DNA of 64,000 nt from Hymenobacter busanensis (GCF_008727865.1 NZ_VTWU01000001.1:806001-870000), one strand, 5' to 3'; shown: positions 1 to 8,907, numbered from the stretch's first letter. Program-made: numbers and translations. The notes: generated by a model from the sequence alone, not told the origin.

Positions 1-419
1 AGAATTTCGCCCTGCGGGTTGATGAGCAGCGCGGCGTTGTAGATGCGGCCGTCGGCGGCTTTTTCGGTGAGGCCGGCGCATACGTAGATGTTGTTGCGGC
101 GGGCTTCCTGGCAGAGGCGGTCGGAGTAAAGGCCGGGAATGGGCTGGGCTTCGGTGAGGGCGCTGGGGTGCGTCCAGGCAAAGTCGAGGGTTTCGGGCAG
201 CAACACCAGGTCGCACTGCTGCTCGGCGGCTTCGGCAATCATGCGGGCCGCGCGGTCGAGGTTGCGCGCCGGCTCGCCACCTTCCACCAGCAGCTGGCCC
301 ATGCCCACCCGCAGCGTGCCGTGGGTGAGCGGGGCGGGCGAATCGGACTGGGGAGAGGCAGACGGGTGCGGTGGCGCAACCGCGGCATCGGTCTTTTTCC
401 GACGGGTAAACAGATTCAT
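1..419 (-). CDS. Carbon-nitrogen hydrolase (nitrilase family), 3' part cut by window edge
   Basis: Only the N-terminal ~139 residues are inside the window; the gene runs off the left edge. After a basic, Pro/Ser-rich leader (MNLFTRRKK...) comes a typical nitrilase-superfamily start: a beta strand (LRVGMGQL), a helix (ARNLDRAARMIAEAA) and the strand with the catalytic-glutamate motif LVLLPETLDFAW. A stretch IYVCAGLTEKAADGRIYNAALLI follows, as in omega-amidase and N-carbamoyl or NAD synthetase-type amidases. The family hydrolyses C-N bonds with a Glu-Lys-Cys triad; the Lys and Cys lie outside the window, so substrate cannot be judged. It is divergent from valS across a 243-base gap. The ATG at 417-419 was chosen because it is the first in-frame start. 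Confidence 0.8.
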   Translation of the reverse strand, partial: MNLFTRRKKTDAAVAPPHPSASPQSDSPAPLTHGTLRVGMGQLLVEGGEPARNLDRAARMIAEAAEQQCDLVLLPETLDFAWTHPSALTEAQPIPGLYSDRLCQEARRNNIYVCAGLTEKAADGRIYNAALLINPQGEI

Positions 420-476
420 GGGGAAACTACGGCGTCTGCAGACGGAAGCGGAAAAGGGGCAACGCGAATTTTAAAA

Positions 477-496
477 TTAATCAGGAACCTGATTAA
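477..496. promoter_or_regulatory. Perfect palindrome in divergent promoter region
   Basis: TTAATCAGG, AA, CCTGATTAA: a perfect 9-bp inverted repeat with a 2-base centre, lying in the gap between the divergent nitrilase-family gene and valS. Its size and symmetry suit a dimeric repressor or activator site. No T-run follows and the stem is A+T-rich, so it is not a terminator. The cognate factor is unknown. Confidence 0.45.
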
Positions 497-624
497 ACCC
501 TTGCGCCTTGCCTTTGTCGGGTCTCAAAATTAACGGTATTCTACGCCAAAAGCGGAATTTTCTATTCCAACAACGCCTCATCCGATGGGAATGAGCGAAA
601 CTTCCGCTGCCGCCCCGAAATGCC

Positions 625-632
625 TACTTTTG
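625..632 (+). promoter_or_regulatory. -7 promoter box of valS
   Basis: TACTTTTG matches the Bacteroidota primary sigma factor -7 consensus TAnnTTTG exactly and lies 30 bases before the valS ATG. No convincing -33 TTTG is seen 19-21 bases upstream. Confidence 0.5.
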
Positions 633-662
633 CGGCTTCCCAATCAGAATTAGCGCCGCCCT

Positions 663-3296
663 ATGGAGCCTATTGCCAAAACCTACCAGCCCGCCGAGGT
701 CGAAGAAAAGTGGTACCAACGCTGGCAGGAGCAAGGCTTTTTTCAGTCGAAGCCCAACCCGCGCAAGCCCGCCTACTCGGTGGTGATTCCGCCGCCCAAC
801 GTGACGGGCGTGCTGCACATGGGCCACATGCTCAACAACACCATTCAGGACGTGCTGGTGCGCCGGGCCCGTATGCTGGGCAAGGAAGCCTGCTGGGTGC
901 CCGGCACCGACCACGCTTCCATTGCCACCGAGGCCAAGGTGGTGCAGATGCTCAAGGAGCGCGGCATTGCCAAAACCGACCTCACCCGCGAGGAATTCCT
1001 GAAGTACGCCTGGGAGTGGAAGGAGAAGTACGGCGGCATCATCCTGGAGCAGCTCAAGAAGCTTGGCGCCTCGTGTGACTGGTCGCGCACGCGCTTCACC
1101 ATGGAGCCCGACCTGACCGAAGCCGTGCTGCGCGTGTTCGTCGACCTCTACCAGAAGGGGCTGATTTACCGCGGCGTGCGCATGGTCAACTGGGACCCGC
1201 AGGGCCTCACCGCCATCAGCGACGAGGAAGTGGTGTCGAAGGAAAGCCAGCTGAAGATGTTCTACCTGCGCTACCCCGTGGTGGGTGCGGAGGGCGAATT
1301 CCTGACCGTGGCTACCTCCCGCCCCGAAACCATCATGGCCGACGTGGCCGTGTGCGTGAACCCCCACGACGAGCGGTACCAGCACCTGATCGGCCAGCAA
1401 GTGCAGATTCCGCTGCTCGGCCGCGCCATCCCGGTTATTGCCGACGAATACGTGACCATGGACTTCGGCACCGGCGCTCTGAAGGTGACGCCCGCGCACG
1501 ATTTGAACGACTACGAGCTGGGCCAGAAGCACAACCTGCCCGTCATCGATATTCTGAACGACAACGGCACGCTCAACGAAAAAGCGGTGCTCTACGTGGG
1601 GCAGGACCGCTTTGCCGTGCGCAAGCAGATTGCCAAGGACCTCGACGCCGCCGGCCTGCTGGTGAAAGTCGACGAGTACCAGAGCATCCTGCAGACCTCC
1701 GAGCGCACCGGCGCCGTGATTGAGCCGCGCCTGAGCATGCAGTGGTTTCTGAAGATGGCCGAAATGGCCGGCCCCGCCCTGCAAGTGGTGGAGGACGACC
1801 GCGTGAAGCTCTACCCCGCCAAGTTCAAGAACACCTACCGCGTGTGGATGGAAAACATCCGCGACTGGTGCATCTCGCGCCAGCTCTGGTGGGGCCAGCG
1901 CATACCCGCGTTCTACCTGCCCGACGGCTCCTTCGTGGTGGCCCTCACGGCCGAAGAGGCGCTTGAACAAGCACGTGAGCAGAGCGGCAACAGTGCGCTG
2001 CAAATAAGCGACTTGCGCCAGGACGAAGACGTGCTCGATACCTGGTTCTCGTCGTGGCTGTGGCCCATCTCGGTGTTCGACGGTTTCAAGGACCCCGACA
2101 ACGCCGATATTAACTATTACTACCCAACCGACGACTTGGTAACCGCCCCCGAAATCCTGTTCTTCTGGGTGGCGCGCATGATCATGGCCGGGTTGGAATA
2201 CCGCCACGACGTACCCTTCCGCAACGTGTACCTCACGGGCATCGTGCGCGACGACCAGGGCCGCAAAATGAGCAAGCAGCTCGGCAACTCGCCCGACCCC
2301 TTAGACCTCATTGCCCAGTACGGGGCCGACGGCGTGCGCACCGGCATGCTGTTCTCGTCGCCGGCCGGCAACGATTTGCTCTTCGACATCAAGCTCGTGG
2401 AGCAGGGCCGCAACTTCACCAACAAGATCTGGAACGCCTTCCGCCTCACGCAGGGCTGGGAAGTAAATGCCGAGCTGCTCTTCCCCAACGAGAAGGCCAC
2501 CGAGTGGTTCCAAGCCAAGCTGCAGGACGCGCTTGCGCAGCTGGAAGACCACTTCGACAAGTTCCGCATGTCGGATTCCTTGATGACGGTCTACAAGCTG
2601 GTGTGGGACGACTTCTGCTCGGTGTACCTGGAAATGGTGAAGCCCGCCTACCAGCAGCCCATCGACCCGGAAACGCTGCGCCGCACCACCGGGTTCTTCG
2701 AGCAGCTGCTTAAGCTCCTGCACCCGTTCATGCCCTTCATCACCGAGGAAATCTGGCATTTGCTGGCCGAGCGCGGCCCCAAGGACTACGTGTGCGTGGC
2801 ACCCTGGCCCAAGCAGCAGGCCGTAGCCGGCAGCGCCGATATTCTCTCGAACATGGACCGCGCGCTGGACATTGTGGCCGGCGTGCGCAACATCCGCAAC
2901 CAGAAAGGCCTCGGCCCCAACAAGCCGCTGACGCTGGCCGCCAAAACCGACGACACGGCCCTGTTGCGCGAGTACGACGCCATCATCCGCAAGCTCTCGG
3001 CCCTCACCGAAATCAACGCTGTGGACGCGGCGCCGGCTGCTTCCGTGGGCTTCGTGTCGGGTGGCGTGGAGTTCTTTGTGCCGCTGGAAGGCCAGATCGA
3101 CCTCGGCGCCGAAAAGGAACGCCTCGGCAAAGAGCTGGAATACACCCAGGGCTTCCGCGCCTCGGTGCTGCAGAAGCTCGGCAACGAGAAGTTTGTGCAA
3201 AACGCCAAGCCCGAGCTGGTGGAGAAGGAACGGCAGAAGCTGGCCGACGCCGAAGCCAAAATTGCGGCCTTGGAGCAGAGCCTCGCGGCGCTGTAG
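663..3296 (+). CDS. valS: Valyl-tRNA synthetase
   Basis: Class I aminoacyl-tRNA synthetase that charges tRNA-Val in the cytoplasm. The 877-residue length is normal for ValRS. The HIGH signature appears as HMGH in [14 protein letters not shown] (about residue 45), followed by the ValRS-typical GTDHASIAT. The KMSKS loop is KMSKQ in [15 protein letters not shown] (about residue 535). The CP1 editing domain lies between (for example [13 protein letters not shown]). The C-terminal ~70 residues form the charged, Leu-rich coiled coil that contacts tRNA-Val ([11 protein letters not shown]... to the end). The ATG at 663 fits the family start [19 protein letters not shown] strong hairpin terminator follows the stop codon. 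Confidence 0.97.
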   Translation: MEPIAKTYQPAEVEEKWYQRWQEQGFFQSKPNPRKPAYSVVIPPPNVTGVLHMGHMLNNTIQDVLVRRARMLGKEACWVPGTDHASIATEAKVVQMLKERGIAKTDLTREEFLKYAWEWKEKYGGIILEQLKKLGASCDWSRTRFTMEPDLTEAVLRVFVDLYQKGLIYRGVRMVNWDPQGLTAISDEEVVSKESQLKMFYLRYPVVGAEGEFLTVATSRPETIMADVAVCVNPHDERYQHLIGQQVQIPLLGRAIPVIADEYVTMDFGTGALKVTPAHDLNDYELGQKHNLPVIDILNDNGTLNEKAVLYVGQDRFAVRKQIAKDLDAAGLLVKVDEYQSILQTSERTGAVIEPRLSMQWFLKMAEMAGPALQVVEDDRVKLYPAKFKNTYRVWMENIRDWCISRQLWWGQRIPAFYLPDGSFVVALTAEEALEQAREQSGNSALQISDLRQDEDVLDTWFSSWLWPISVFDGFKDPDNADINYYYPTDDLVTAPEILFFWVARMIMAGLEYRHDVPFRNVYLTGIVRDDQGRKMSKQLGNSPDPLDLIAQYGADGVRTGMLFSSPAGNDLLFDIKLVEQGRNFTNKIWNAFRLTQGWEVNAELLFPNEKATEWFQAKLQDALAQLEDHFDKFRMSDSLMTVYKLVWDDFCSVYLEMVKPAYQQPIDPETLRRTTGFFEQLLKLLHPFMPFITEEIWHLLAERGPKDYVCVAPWPKQQAVAGSADILSNMDRALDIVAGVRNIRNQKGLGPNKPLTLAAKTDDTALLREYDAIIRKLSALTEINAVDAAPAASVGFVSGGVEFFVPLEGQIDLGAEKERLGKELEYTQGFRASVLQKLGNEKFVQNAKPELVEKERQKLADAEAKIAALEQSLAAL

Positions 3297-3305
3297 TATT
3301 CGTCC

Positions 3306-3363
3306 CGTTGCAAGCAAAAGCGGCTGCCTCCTATTAGGGAAGCAGCCGCTTTTGCTTGCAACG
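3306..3363. terminator. Long hairpin downstream of valS
   Basis: A perfect 22-bp inverted repeat (3306-3327 with 3342-3363) around a 14-base loop, ten bases after the valS stop. The stem is A/T-tailed inside (GCAAAAGC / GCTTTTGC) rather than followed by a clean T-run. It sits between convergent genes and may act in both directions. Confidence 0.65.
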
Positions 3364-3403
3364 GACTCACCTGCTTGCTTCCGCAACAAGTTCTATGACG
3401 GAG

Positions 3404-3622
3404 CTACTCTTGCTCGCCGGGCAAGGGTTGCCCGGCTTTGGCGGCCTTCTCCCGGCTCTGTTGCGTCAGTTGATTCTGGAGCTGAAAAGTCACTTGCTCG
3501 CAGTCGGTGATGTGCCGCTGAGCCAGGGCTAGCTCCTGTTGCGAGGTCGAGAGTTGCAGGTACAGGTAGATGATGGTGCCCAGCGACAATACCAGTGCCA
3601 GCAGGGTAAGAATGTTTTTCAT
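3404..3622 (-). CDS. Small membrane-anchored coiled-coil protein
   Basis: A 72-residue protein of unknown function. Residues 3-23 (ILTLLALVLSLGTIIYLYLQL) form one hydrophobic helix, likely a signal anchor in the inner membrane. The rest is Gln/Glu-rich with heptad-like leucine and alanine spacing (QQELALAQRHITDCEQVTFQLQ...), suggesting a short coiled coil, and ends in a charged tail. It lies downstream of the E2 gene on the same strand, but a clear terminator separates the two, so it is probably transcribed separately. The codon use resembles its neighbours. Small single-helix proteins of this kind are often membrane-complex accessory subunits, but nothing here identifies a partner. Confidence 0.6.
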   Translation of the reverse strand: MKNILTLLALVLSLGTIIYLYLQLSTSQQELALAQRHITDCEQVTFQLQNQLTQQSREKAAKAGQPLPGEQE

Positions 3623-3645
3623 AACGTGAAGTAAGTCAAAAAGAA

Positions 3646-3668
3646 AAGCCCGTCGAAGTGACGGGCTT
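3646..3668 (-). terminator. Intrinsic terminator of the E2 gene
   Basis: On the minus strand a 9-bp stem (AAGCCCGTC / GACGGGCTT) with a 5-base loop is followed by TTCTTTTTG. It begins 20 bases past the E2 stop codon. Confidence 0.8.
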
Positions 3669-3688
3669 GTTCAAGTAAAGGCAGTGGC

Positions 3689-5074
3689 TTAGATAGCCGT
3701 GTTCGGATCGAATTGCTCCAGGTAGTCGGCCACTTTGCGCACGAACTGGCCACCCAACGAGCCGTCGACCACGCGGTGGTCGTAGCTGTGCGAGAGGAAC
3801 ATGAAGTGACGAATGCCGATAAGGTCGCCCTGCGGGGTTTCGATGACGGCTGGCTTCTTCTTGATGGCGCCCACGGCCATGATGGCCACCTGCGGCTGCA
3901 TGATGATGGGCGTGCCCATCACGTTGCCGAACGAACCCACGTTCGAAAGTGTGTAGGTACCGCCTTCGAGGTCTTCGGGCTTTAGCTTGTTGGCGCGGGC
4001 GCGGGTGGCCAGGTCATTCACGCGCTTCGAGAGGCCGTTCAGGTTCAGCTGGTCGGCGTTGTGAATGACGGGCACGATGAGGTTGCCCGAGGGCAGGGCC
4101 ACGGCCACCCCAATGTTGATGTCGCGCTTCTTGATGATGTAGTCCCCGTCAACCGATACGTTGATGTTCGGGAAGTCCTGAATGGCGCGGGCCACGGCCT
4201 GAATGAAGATGGGCGTAAAGGTCAGGTTTTCGCCTTCGCGCTTCTTGTAGGCGTCCTTGTGCTTGTTGCGCCAGTTCACGATTTCCGTTACGTCGGCTTC
4301 CACGAAGGACGTCACGTGCGGCGAAATGCGTTTCGAGTCGACCATGCGCTGGGCAATCATCTTGCGCATGCGGTCCATTTCTATCAACTCCTGGTTGCCG
4401 GAAACCGACGGCGTCGGCTTGCTGGCAGCTGGCTGGTTGTTAACCGCGGCTGGCTGCGCCTGCGGAGCTGCGGCGGGTGCCGGAGAAACCGGGGCCGCGG
4501 CCGCAGCAGGGGCAGCTTGCGCAGAAGCCGCCGGTTGCTGGCCGCGGTTGGCCACAAAGTCGAGGATGTCTTTCTTGGTTACGCGGCCTTGCTGGCCGGT
4601 GCCGGGCAGGCGCTCCAAGTCCGCCATCGAAATGCCTTCTTCGCGGGCAATGTTGAGCACCAGCGGCGAATAGAAGCGGCCGGGCTGGGCCTCGCCTAGC
4701 TGCGCGCTACCGGCCGAAGCAGCAGGCACAAACGGCACGTTGTCGGCGGTTTCTTCGGCTTCGTTGGCAGCGGGCGTGGCCGCCGGCGCTGTTTCAGCAG
4801 CAGAAGCTTGCCCGTTGGAGGAAGCCGCCGCGGCGTCGGTTTCGATAACGGCAATGGGAGCACCGACAGCTACTACCTGGCCTTCCTGCACCAAAATCTG
4901 CTGCAGCACGCCGGCGTGAATGGCGGGTACCTCCGTGTCCACTTTGTCGGTGGCCACCTCCAGCACCGATTCGTCCTGGTCGATGGTGTCGCCCACCTGC
5001 TTGAGCCATTTCAGAACGGTGCCTTCCATGATACTTTCGCCCATCTTGGGCATCACCATTTCGACTCGTGCCAT
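3689..5074 (-). CDS. 2-oxoacid dehydrogenase dihydrolipoamide acyltransferase (E2)
   Basis: Core E2 of a pyruvate-, 2-oxoglutarate- or branched-chain 2-oxoacid dehydrogenase complex; it passes the acyl group from lipoyl-lysine to CoA. About 461 residues. Domain order: N-terminal lipoyl domain (residues 1-76) with the lipoylated Lys44 in ATDKVDTEVP; an Ala/Pro-rich linker; a peripheral subunit-binding domain (about 130-170, YSPLVLNIAREEGI... GTGQQGRVTKKDIL); a second Ala/Pro/Gln linker; and the catalytic domain (about 225-461) with the active-site DHRVVDG near the C terminus. Only one lipoyl domain is present. The internal ATG at 5074 (MARVEMVMPKMGES) is preferred over an upstream in-frame start because lipoyl domains begin there. 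No E1 or E3 gene lies nearby, so the acyl substrate is undetermined; similar Bacteroidota proteins are often assigned to the branched-chain complex. Confidence 0.93.
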   Translation of the reverse strand: MARVEMVMPKMGESIMEGTVLKWLKQVGDTIDQDESVLEVATDKVDTEVPAIHAGVLQQILVQEGQVVAVGAPIAVIETDAAAASSNGQASAAETAPAATPAANEAEETADNVPFVPAASAGSAQLGEAQPGRFYSPLVLNIAREEGISMADLERLPGTGQQGRVTKKDILDFVANRGQQPAASAQAAPAAAAAPVSPAPAAAPQAQPAAVNNQPAASKPTPSVSGNQELIEMDRMRKMIAQRMVDSKRISPHVTSFVEADVTEIVNWRNKHKDAYKKREGENLTFTPIFIQAVARAIQDFPNINVSVDGDYIIKKRDINIGVAVALPSGNLIVPVIHNADQLNLNGLSKRVNDLATRARANKLKPEDLEGGTYTLSNVGSFGNVMGTPIIMQPQVAIMAVGAIKKKPAVIETPQGDLIGIRHFMFLSHSYDHRVVDGSLGGQFVRKVADYLEQFDPNTAI

Positions 5075-5156
5075 GCGTGTTTTCTTGGGTATTGGGAATT
5101 GGGGAAACGAAGGGAGCGGGTGGCCGATGCCCGGCGGCAAGGGCTGAAATCGGGGC

Positions 5157-5164
5157 CAAAGGTA
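5157..5164 (-). promoter_or_regulatory. -7 promoter box of the E2 gene
   Basis: On the minus strand TACCTTTG, an exact TAnnTTTG match, lies 82 bases upstream of the chosen E2 start. Confidence 0.45.
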
Positions 5165-5275
5165 GCTGATTTGCCCATTGCCGCCAGCATCGGCCGAACA
5201 CTTGTTAGCCAGACCTTACTTCGCCGGGCCGACGTCAGCAATGCGCCGGCTCAGGCGGGAGGCCAAACCCGCTGC

Positions 5276-6532
5276 TTAGCCCAGCGCCGGCAAGTTCTGG
5301 CGCACCAGGTTCAGGGCCTGCGTGGTCACGTATTCGATGTTGAGCTGGCGGCCGCGGTCGAAGCTGATTATGCGGGCTACGGTCTGGTGGGCATCGGCGT
5401 AGGCAATCCAGAACGTGCCGACGGGTTTTGCCTCAGACCCGCCGCCGGGGCCGGCAATGCCGCTGGTGGCCACCGCCACATCCACGCCGAGCTGCGTCCG
5501 CAGGCCCTCGGCCATCTGGCGCACGGTCTCCTCGCTCACGGCCCCGTGCTGAGTGAGCGTGTCGGGCTGCACGCCCAGTTGGCGCACTTTTACGTCGTTG
5601 TGGTAGGCCACCACGCTGCCCAGGAAATAGGCCGAGCTGCCGGCTACTTCGGTGATTTTGTGCGCAATGTAGCCGCCGGTGCAGCTTTCGGCCGTGCCAA
5701 TAGTGAGGTTGCGTTCCTGCAGGAGCCGGCCAATGGCGGCGGCCAGGCTTACTTCGCCCTCGGCGTAGAGGTAGGGACCGATAATGGCGCGCAGCGGTGG
5801 CAGTTGGGCGGCGAGGCGCTGGCGCAGGTTGGGCTGGCCGTCGTCGGTGGCGGTGAGGCGCAGGCGCACGCCGCCGAGGTAAGGCAGGTAGGCCAGTTTC
5901 ATGTTTGGGGGTAGCTGATCCTCCCAGTCGGCAATTTGCGCGGCCAAGAACGATTCGCCCTGGCCCACCGTCTGCAGCACGGCGTGCTCGATGGGGGGCA
6001 CGTGGAAATGCTGCTGCAGCCGGGGCAGCACCGAGTCGGTCATGATGCGCTTCATCTCGAAGGGTACGCCGGGCATGGACACGAACACCGTACCCTGGTC
6101 CTCGAACCACATGCCGGGCGCGGTGCCCACGGGGTTGCGCAGGGCGGTGCAGGTTTTGGGCAGGAAGGCCTGCTGACGGTTCACCTCCAGCATGGGGCGG
6201 TTGAAGCGAGCAAAAATCTGCTCCACGTCGCGCAGGCTGGGCTCGTGCAGGGCCAGCTCGGTGCCGAAATAGCGGGCCAGTACGTGCTTGGTGAGGTCGT
6301 CTTTGGTGGGGCCGAGGCCGCCGGTGATGAGCACGACTTGCGCGCGGGTGCGGGCCAGATCGAGGGCCGCCACGATTTCGTCGGCGCGGTCGGAGACGCT
6401 GGAAATCTGGCGCACGCGCAGGCCAATGCGGCCCAACTCCTGGCCCATCCAGGCCGAGTTGGTGTCGACGACCTGCCCGTAGAGTAGTTCGTCGCCAATG
6501 GTCATGATTTCAACGTCGGGAGGAGGGAGCAT
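5276..6532 (-). CDS. cinA: CinA-family protein (MocF-like domain plus NMN amidohydrolase domain)
   Basis: About 418 residues with two domains. The N-terminal half is a molybdopterin-binding-like domain (about 1-170) with EIMTIGDELLYGQVVDTNS and the ITGGLGPTKDDLTK loop. The C-terminal half (about 255-418) is the CinA amidohydrolase domain, with TAESCTGGYIAHKIT and TSGIAGPGGGS. Proteins of this class deamidate nicotinamide mononucleotide (pyridine-nucleotide salvage) or hydrolyse ADP-ribose, and are competence- or damage-linked in some bacteria. The ATG at 6532 (MLPPPDVEIMTIGDELL) fits the family better than the longer upstream reading. It is divergent from the DUF4197 gene at 6632 with about 100 bases between them. 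Confidence 0.92.
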   Translation of the reverse strand: MLPPPDVEIMTIGDELLYGQVVDTNSAWMGQELGRIGLRVRQISSVSDRADEIVAALDLARTRAQVVLITGGLGPTKDDLTKHVLARYFGTELALHEPSLRDVEQIFARFNRPMLEVNRQQAFLPKTCTALRNPVGTAPGMWFEDQGTVFVSMPGVPFEMKRIMTDSVLPRLQQHFHVPPIEHAVLQTVGQGESFLAAQIADWEDQLPPNMKLAYLPYLGGVRLRLTATDDGQPNLRQRLAAQLPPLRAIIGPYLYAEGEVSLAAAIGRLLQERNLTIGTAESCTGGYIAHKITEVAGSSAYFLGSVVAYHNDVKVRQLGVQPDTLTQHGAVSEETVRQMAEGLRTQLGVDVAVATSGIAGPGGGSEAKPVGTFWIAYADAHQTVARIISFDRGRQLNIEYVTTQALNLVRQNLPALG

Positions 6533-6631
6533 GGCGCGTGGAGTTGGGAAAAGCGAATATTGGGCGCAATTTGGGCCCACGTTTGCAAAGACAAGCGCTG
6601 CCGGCATTCGGTTTTCCTTCTTTCCTCCTCT

Positions 6632-7468
6632 ATGAACTCCTTTCGCGTAACACTTCTGGCGCTGGCCCTCGGGCTGACCACTGCTTCGGCTGCCTCGGCC
6701 CAAACCAAAACCACGGCCAAGAAAACCACCACGACCACCAAGAAAACGACGACCACGGCCAAGAAGCCGGCGGCGAAAACCACCGCCAAAACCACGACCA
6801 CCAAAACCACCGTCAAGCCCGCTACCCCGGTTACGCCACCCGCGCCCGTGGTGCAGCCCCTCACCGCCGACGAGGCCACGGCTGCCGTGCGCGAGGCTCT
6901 GAACCTGAGCGTGACCCGGGCCGTGGAAGCCGGCGGCCAGCCCGATGCCTTCAACACCAACCCCGACATCCGCCTCGGCTTTCCGCCCGAAGCCGAGCTG
7001 GTATCGACGACTCTACGCGGCCTGAAAATGGGTGCCGTGGTCGATAAGTTTGAGGTGCAGATGAACCGCGCCGCCGAGGCCGTGGCGCCGCAGGCCGCCA
7101 CCATTTTGGCCGGGGCCGTGCAGCGCCTCACCATTGCCGATGCGCTGGCTTTGGTGAATACCCGCGAAAGCCGCGTGGCCGCGCAGCTACTCAAACAACA
7201 AGCGCAGGCCCAGGTGCAACAGGAGCTGCGCCCTCTGATGGATGCGGCCTTGGAGCAAACCGGCGCCAAGCAAGCCTACGGCGAGCTGATGCTGCGCTAC
7301 AAGAAAATTCCGCTCGTGACGCCCATTACCACCAATCTGACCGACTACGCCACCCAGAAAACCGCTGAGGGCCTCTTCACGCTCATTGCCGACGAAGAAA
7401 GCCGCATTCGCCTGAATTCCTCGGCCCGAACCACGGCCACGCTCAAGCGGGCGTTCGGCAGCAATTAA
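6632..7468 (+). CDS. Secreted DUF4197 protein with Lys/Thr-rich linker
   Basis: A predicted exported protein of 278 residues. It has a signal peptide (MNSFRVTLLALALGLTTASAASAQ), then a low-complexity Lys/Thr/Ala stretch of about 50 residues (repeats of TTKKTTTTAKK type), then a Pro-rich spacer. A mainly helical DUF4197 domain follows (about 80-278), with the family features AAVREALNLSVTRAV, FPPEAE, VDKFEVQMNRAAE and the C-terminal TAEGLFTLIADEE. The family is found across proteobacteria and Bacteroidota and has no firm function. The basic tail may contact the cell surface or nucleic acid (inference). It is followed by a terminator and a paralogue at 7677. The ATG at 6632 was chosen because it starts the signal peptide. 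Confidence 0.85.
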   Translation: MNSFRVTLLALALGLTTASAASAQTKTTAKKTTTTTKKTTTTAKKPAAKTTAKTTTTKTTVKPATPVTPPAPVVQPLTADEATAAVREALNLSVTRAVEAGGQPDAFNTNPDIRLGFPPEAELVSTTLRGLKMGAVVDKFEVQMNRAAEAVAPQAATILAGAVQRLTIADALALVNTRESRVAAQLLKQQAQAQVQQELRPLMDAALEQTGAKQAYGELMLRYKKIPLVTPITTNLTDYATQKTAEGLFTLIADEESRIRLNSSARTTATLKRAFGSN

Positions 7469-7506
7469 GCCGGGTGCTTCGCTAGCTTTCCTGCTGGAAC
7501 TACTGC

Positions 7507-7540
7507 AAAGGGCAACGCCGGTCAAGCGGCGTTGCCCTTT
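7507..7540 (+). terminator. Hairpin after first DUF4197 gene
   Basis: A perfect 14-bp stem (7507-7520 with 7527-7540) with a 6-base loop; the right arm ends in CCCTTT and is followed by CGTTT. Confidence 0.75.
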
Positions 7541-7676
7541 CGTTTACCTTCTCGAACTGTCTTTCAGGGCTGATTATAGCTCGCAAAACACCCCGGCCGG
7601 AACGCAGCGCGGTTTGGTCCGGTTTCTGCAAACGCTGATCTGAACCGCCCACCACCGGGCACCCTTGCCTTGCTCC

Positions 7677-8435
7677 ATGAGAACCACCCGCACCGCCCTT
7701 CTGCTTTCCGGCCTTTTCGCACTGCTGACCTTCTCCACAGCGCAAGCCCAGATTATTCGCTTGCCTAAAATCGGGGGCATTAAACTGCCGACGCCGCCTA
7801 CCACCAAAACCAGCACCGGCAGCGTAACCCAGGACGAAGCCGCGCGCGGCCTGAAAGAAGCCCTGACGCAGGGCATTACCAAAGGTGCCGACCAGGCCTC
7901 GAAACAGGACGGATTCTACCTCAACAAGCTCATCCGCATTCCTTTCCCGCCCGACGCCCAACGCGTGGCCACCACGCTGCGCAGCATCGGCCTGGGCTCG
8001 GAGGTTGATAAGTTTGAGCTGGCGCTGAACCGCGGGGCCGAGCAGGCCGCCATCAAAGCCAAGCCCATCTTTCTGTCGGCCATCAAGAGCCTCACGTTTT
8101 CCGACGTGTGGAACATCCTGACGGGGCAGAAAGACGCCGCTACGCAGTTTCTGAAGCGTACCACATCCACGCAACTCGTGTCGGCGTTTTCGCCCATCAT
8201 GCAGCAAGCCCTCGACCAAACCAGTGCCACCAAGTACTACACGGGCTTGGTGACGCGCTACAACATGATTCCGCTGGTGAAGCCTGTTAACCCGAACCTG
8301 AACGAGTACGCCACCGGCAAGGCCGTCGATGGGCTGTTTACGCTCATTGCGCAGGAGGAAGCCAACATCCGCGAAAACCCGGTGGCCCGTACCACTGAGC
8401 TGCTCCGCCGCGTGTTCGGCAGCAAGAAAAGTTAG
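7677..8435 (+). CDS. Secreted DUF4197 protein, second copy
   Basis: A 252-residue paralogue of the preceding gene. The signal peptide is MRTTRTALLLSGLFALLTFSTAQAQ, and a short basic Gly/Pro segment replaces the long Lys/Thr linker. The DUF4197 domain (about 50-252) has AARGLKEALTQGITKGADQAS, IPFPPDAQRVATTLRSIGLG, VDKFELALNRGAEQAA and AVDGLFTLIAQEEANIREN, colinear with the first copy. The two copies are clearly diverged, so the duplication is old. The internal ATG at 7677 was preferred over an upstream TTG because it opens directly on the signal peptide. A separate terminator before it suggests independent transcription. Confidence 0.87.
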   Translation: MRTTRTALLLSGLFALLTFSTAQAQIIRLPKIGGIKLPTPPTTKTSTGSVTQDEAARGLKEALTQGITKGADQASKQDGFYLNKLIRIPFPPDAQRVATTLRSIGLGSEVDKFELALNRGAEQAAIKAKPIFLSAIKSLTFSDVWNILTGQKDAATQFLKRTTSTQLVSAFSPIMQQALDQTSATKYYTGLVTRYNMIPLVKPVNPNLNEYATGKAVDGLFTLIAQEEANIRENPVARTTELLRRVFGSKKS

Positions 8436-8460
8436 CGTATGGTGCTTGGTTTGAACATTA

Positions 8461-8496
8461 AAAAAGGCCCGCTGGACGATTCCAGCGGGCCTTTTT
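8461..8496. terminator. Bidirectional terminator
   Basis: A 16-bp perfect stem (AAAAAGGCCCGCTGGA with its complement, 8461-8476 and 8481-8496), 4-base loop, ending in T6 on the plus strand and T5 on the minus strand. It separates the convergent DUF4197 gene and the acidic-protein gene. Confidence 0.92.
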
Positions 8497-8535
8497 TGTC
8501 ATGAATTACTTACAGACGATGCACTAGGTAAAAGG

Positions 8536-8907
8536 CTAGTAGTCGTCGTCATCGTCGCGGCCACCGCGGCGGCTGCGGCGCTGCGACTCGTAGCTGTCGT
8601 CATCGTCAAGGCCAAGGTCGTCGTCATCGTCGTCGAGGCCGCCGGCGTAGCGGTTGCTGCCTTCGGGGTCTTCTTGGGCTTCGGCCGCGGCAAATTCGTC
8701 TTCGGTCAGGTTGGCCAGGTCCAGGGCTTCGTCGTGCGACGAGCCGGTGTCCCGCCACATCAGGTAGTCGGCGTACTTGGCGCCAAGGGAGTCTTCGGAA
8801 GAGGCGCCTTTGCGGCCGCCGCGGGCGGCACCACGGCTAGGCGTCACCTCGTCCAGTTCGTCGTCGTCGTCCAGCAGATCGTCGTCGAGGTCGTCGTAGC
8901 TTCTCAT
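8536..8907 (-). CDS. Highly acidic small protein, function unknown
   Basis: A 123-residue protein dominated by Asp runs at both ends (DDLDDDLLDDDDELDE near the start; GLDDDDDDLGLDDDD and a DDDDDY terminus). A short basic patch (RGAARGGRKG) and a more ordinary helical middle (AKYADYLMWRDTGSSHDEALDLANLTEDEF) lie between. No signal peptide or membrane segment is present. A -7-like box (8939-8946) 31 bases before the ATG and a good terminator behind the gene support its being real. Acidic-tail proteins may bind basic proteins or metal ions, but no function is assigned. Confidence 0.65.
   Translation of the reverse strand: MRSYDDLDDDLLDDDDELDEVTPSRGAARGGRKGASSEDSLGAKYADYLMWRDTGSSHDEALDLANLTEDEFAAAEAQEDPEGSNRYAGGLDDDDDDLGLDDDDSYESQRRSRRGGRDDDDDY

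Noticed and set aside
624-2207. A long open reading frame antisense to valS (527 codons)
   Set aside because: It is His/Val/Gly/Leu-rich without domains, exactly opposite a clear ValRS; such frames are shadows of G+C-rich third-position codons.
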